Part shown: positions 63,368-64,000 of the stretch, in pieces
Layout of the letters: the number at the start of each line of letters is the position of its first letter
How positions within the stretch are numbered: the first letter of the stretch is position 1
Source of the DNA: Calothrix sp. PCC 7507
GTDB taxonomy: Bacteria > Cyanobacteriota > Cyanobacteriia > Cyanobacteriales > Nostocaceae
DNA length: 64,000 nucleotides
NCBI RefSeq assembly: GCF_000316575.1
Contig: NC_019682.1
Coordinates: 1,178,001-1,242,000, forward strand
Reading direction: 5' to 3'
Position numbers and translations under genes: made by a program
Notes under the pieces: generated by a model
Told to the model about the DNA's origin: nothing
What the model saw: the letters and a program-made list of their open reading frames with translations, nothing else
The model's database searches: none

Positions 63368-64000
63368 ATGTCAAAATCTATTCACGTTACCAACGAAGAA
63401 ATTCTTGAACAAATCAAACTATCCTGCAAAATTCCAGATATAGTTGAAGGTATTTTAATTCGCAAGATAATTGAAAATGCTGCTGCGGAGGCGGGTATCA
63501 AAATTGAGACAGAAGAGCTTCAGAAAACAGCAGACATTCTCCGCTTGGCTAACAAACTTAATAGCGCTACCGATACTTGGCAATGGCTCGAACAACATGG
63601 ACTTTCTCTAGATAAATTTGAAAAAATTGTCCAAAACACAGTTTTATCCAGAAAATTAGCAAATCATCTTTTTGGCAATAAAGTTGAACAGTATTTTTAT
63701 GAAAATCAACTTCATTTTATGAGTGCAGTTATCTATGAAATTGTCTTGGATGACGAAGATTTGGTGCTAGAACTCTATTATGCAGTTAAGGAAGAAGAAA
63801 TGAGCTTCTATGATGCGGCTCGCCAATATATTCAGGATATAGATTTACGCCGAAAAAGGGGATATTTGGGTGTAGTGCATCGCCAGCACTTAAAACCAGA
63901 GATTTCTACTGCTGTTTTTGCTGCTAAACCTCCACAGCTATTGAAACCTATTATCACTTCAAAAGGTGTTCATTTGATTTTTGTAGAAGAAATTATTCAA
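63368..64000 (+). CDS. Parvulin-type (PpiC) peptidyl-prolyl isomerase, partial at the window end
   Basis: 211 codons from the ATG at 63368 to the window edge, no stop. An N-terminal helical region (about 1-110) precedes a PpiC domain (about 118-208: IYEIVLDDEDLVLELYYAVK, RRKRGYLGVVHRQHLKPEIS, PIITSKGVHLIFVEEI). It probably assists folding or maturation of the exported product of the upstream C39-ABC/HlyD system, where PPIases of this kind commonly occur in cyanobacteria. Confidence 0.85.
   Translation, partial: MSKSIHVTNEEILEQIKLSCKIPDIVEGILIRKIIENAAAEAGIKIETEELQKTADILRLANKLNSATDTWQWLEQHGLSLDKFEKIVQNTVLSRKLANHLFGNKVEQYFYENQLHFMSAVIYEIVLDDEDLVLELYYAVKEEEMSFYDAARQYIQDIDLRRKRGYLGVVHRQHLKPEISTAVFAAKPPQLLKPIITSKGVHLIFVEEIIQ

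Overview
The window comes from a filamentous, probably heterocyst-forming cyanobacterium of the Nostoc/Anabaena type. The evidence is frequent GCGATCGC (HIP1) sites, heptanucleotide tandem repeats between genes, many short palindromic repeats, and cyanobacterial families such as PcxA, DUF1816, SLH-OprB porins, DUF1822 and DUF928. No rRNA, tRNA or CRISPR array was seen.

Layout. (1) 0.2-15 kb is ordinary chromosome: a class III aminotransferase and a DUF1338 (2-oxoadipate dioxygenase-like) gene, then pcxA and a beta-carbonic anhydrase (reverse), trpD, a retropepsin-like lipoprotein (reverse), carA, a STAS protein, mrnC, rlmB, a DUF1816 gene, an alpha/beta hydrolase and two CAP-domain genes (reverse). 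(2) 15.3-20.2 kb and 38.4-40.6 kb form a molybdenum-flavoured neighbourhood: two SLH-OprB porins flank an orphan modA, and a FdhF/YdeP-type molybdopterin oxidoreductase lies next to them once the inserted element is removed. (3) 20,503-38,476 is an integrated element of about 18 kb bounded by 158-bp direct repeats with one mismatch. It sits in the 5' end of the molybdoenzyme gene. It carries a tyrosine recombinase beside the right end, a DUF3854/VirE-type primase-helicase containing a dense iteron-like repeat, a ribbon-helix-helix regulator, a chain of overlapping small genes leading to a P-loop ATPase, and a reverse-strand operon of twelve mostly unrecognised, partly virion-like genes. I recognise no terminase, portal, major capsid or conjugation genes. 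(4) 40.6-44.4 kb holds small genes, a DUF1400-type hydrolase and 4-hydroxyphenylpyruvate dioxygenase. (5) 45.2-64 kb is a large protease/export region: an exported caspase-like protein, a sigma-factor-like protein, DUF1822, a CHAT-CHASE2 membrane protein, DUF928, a CHAT protein that has lost its catalytic cysteine, a TPR-CHAT protein, an HTH protein, a C39-peptidase ABC exporter with a cyclic-nucleotide-type sensor domain, an HlyD adaptor and a parvulin isomerase cut by the window end.

How the parts may work together. Three transcription units in the last region (caspase, CHAT pair, HTH-exporter) share a promoter-like motif, CATACCCCC then TATAAA at sigma-70 spacing. This suggests one regulon joining caspase/CHAT peptidases to a peptide exporter. 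In the element, insertion keeps the molybdoenzyme reading frame intact but cuts it off from its native upstream region, so excision would reconnect promoter and gene. These two observations, with the iteron-like repeat and the paired 11-bp-spaced CTACTCA sites at the element ends, are the most interesting in the window.
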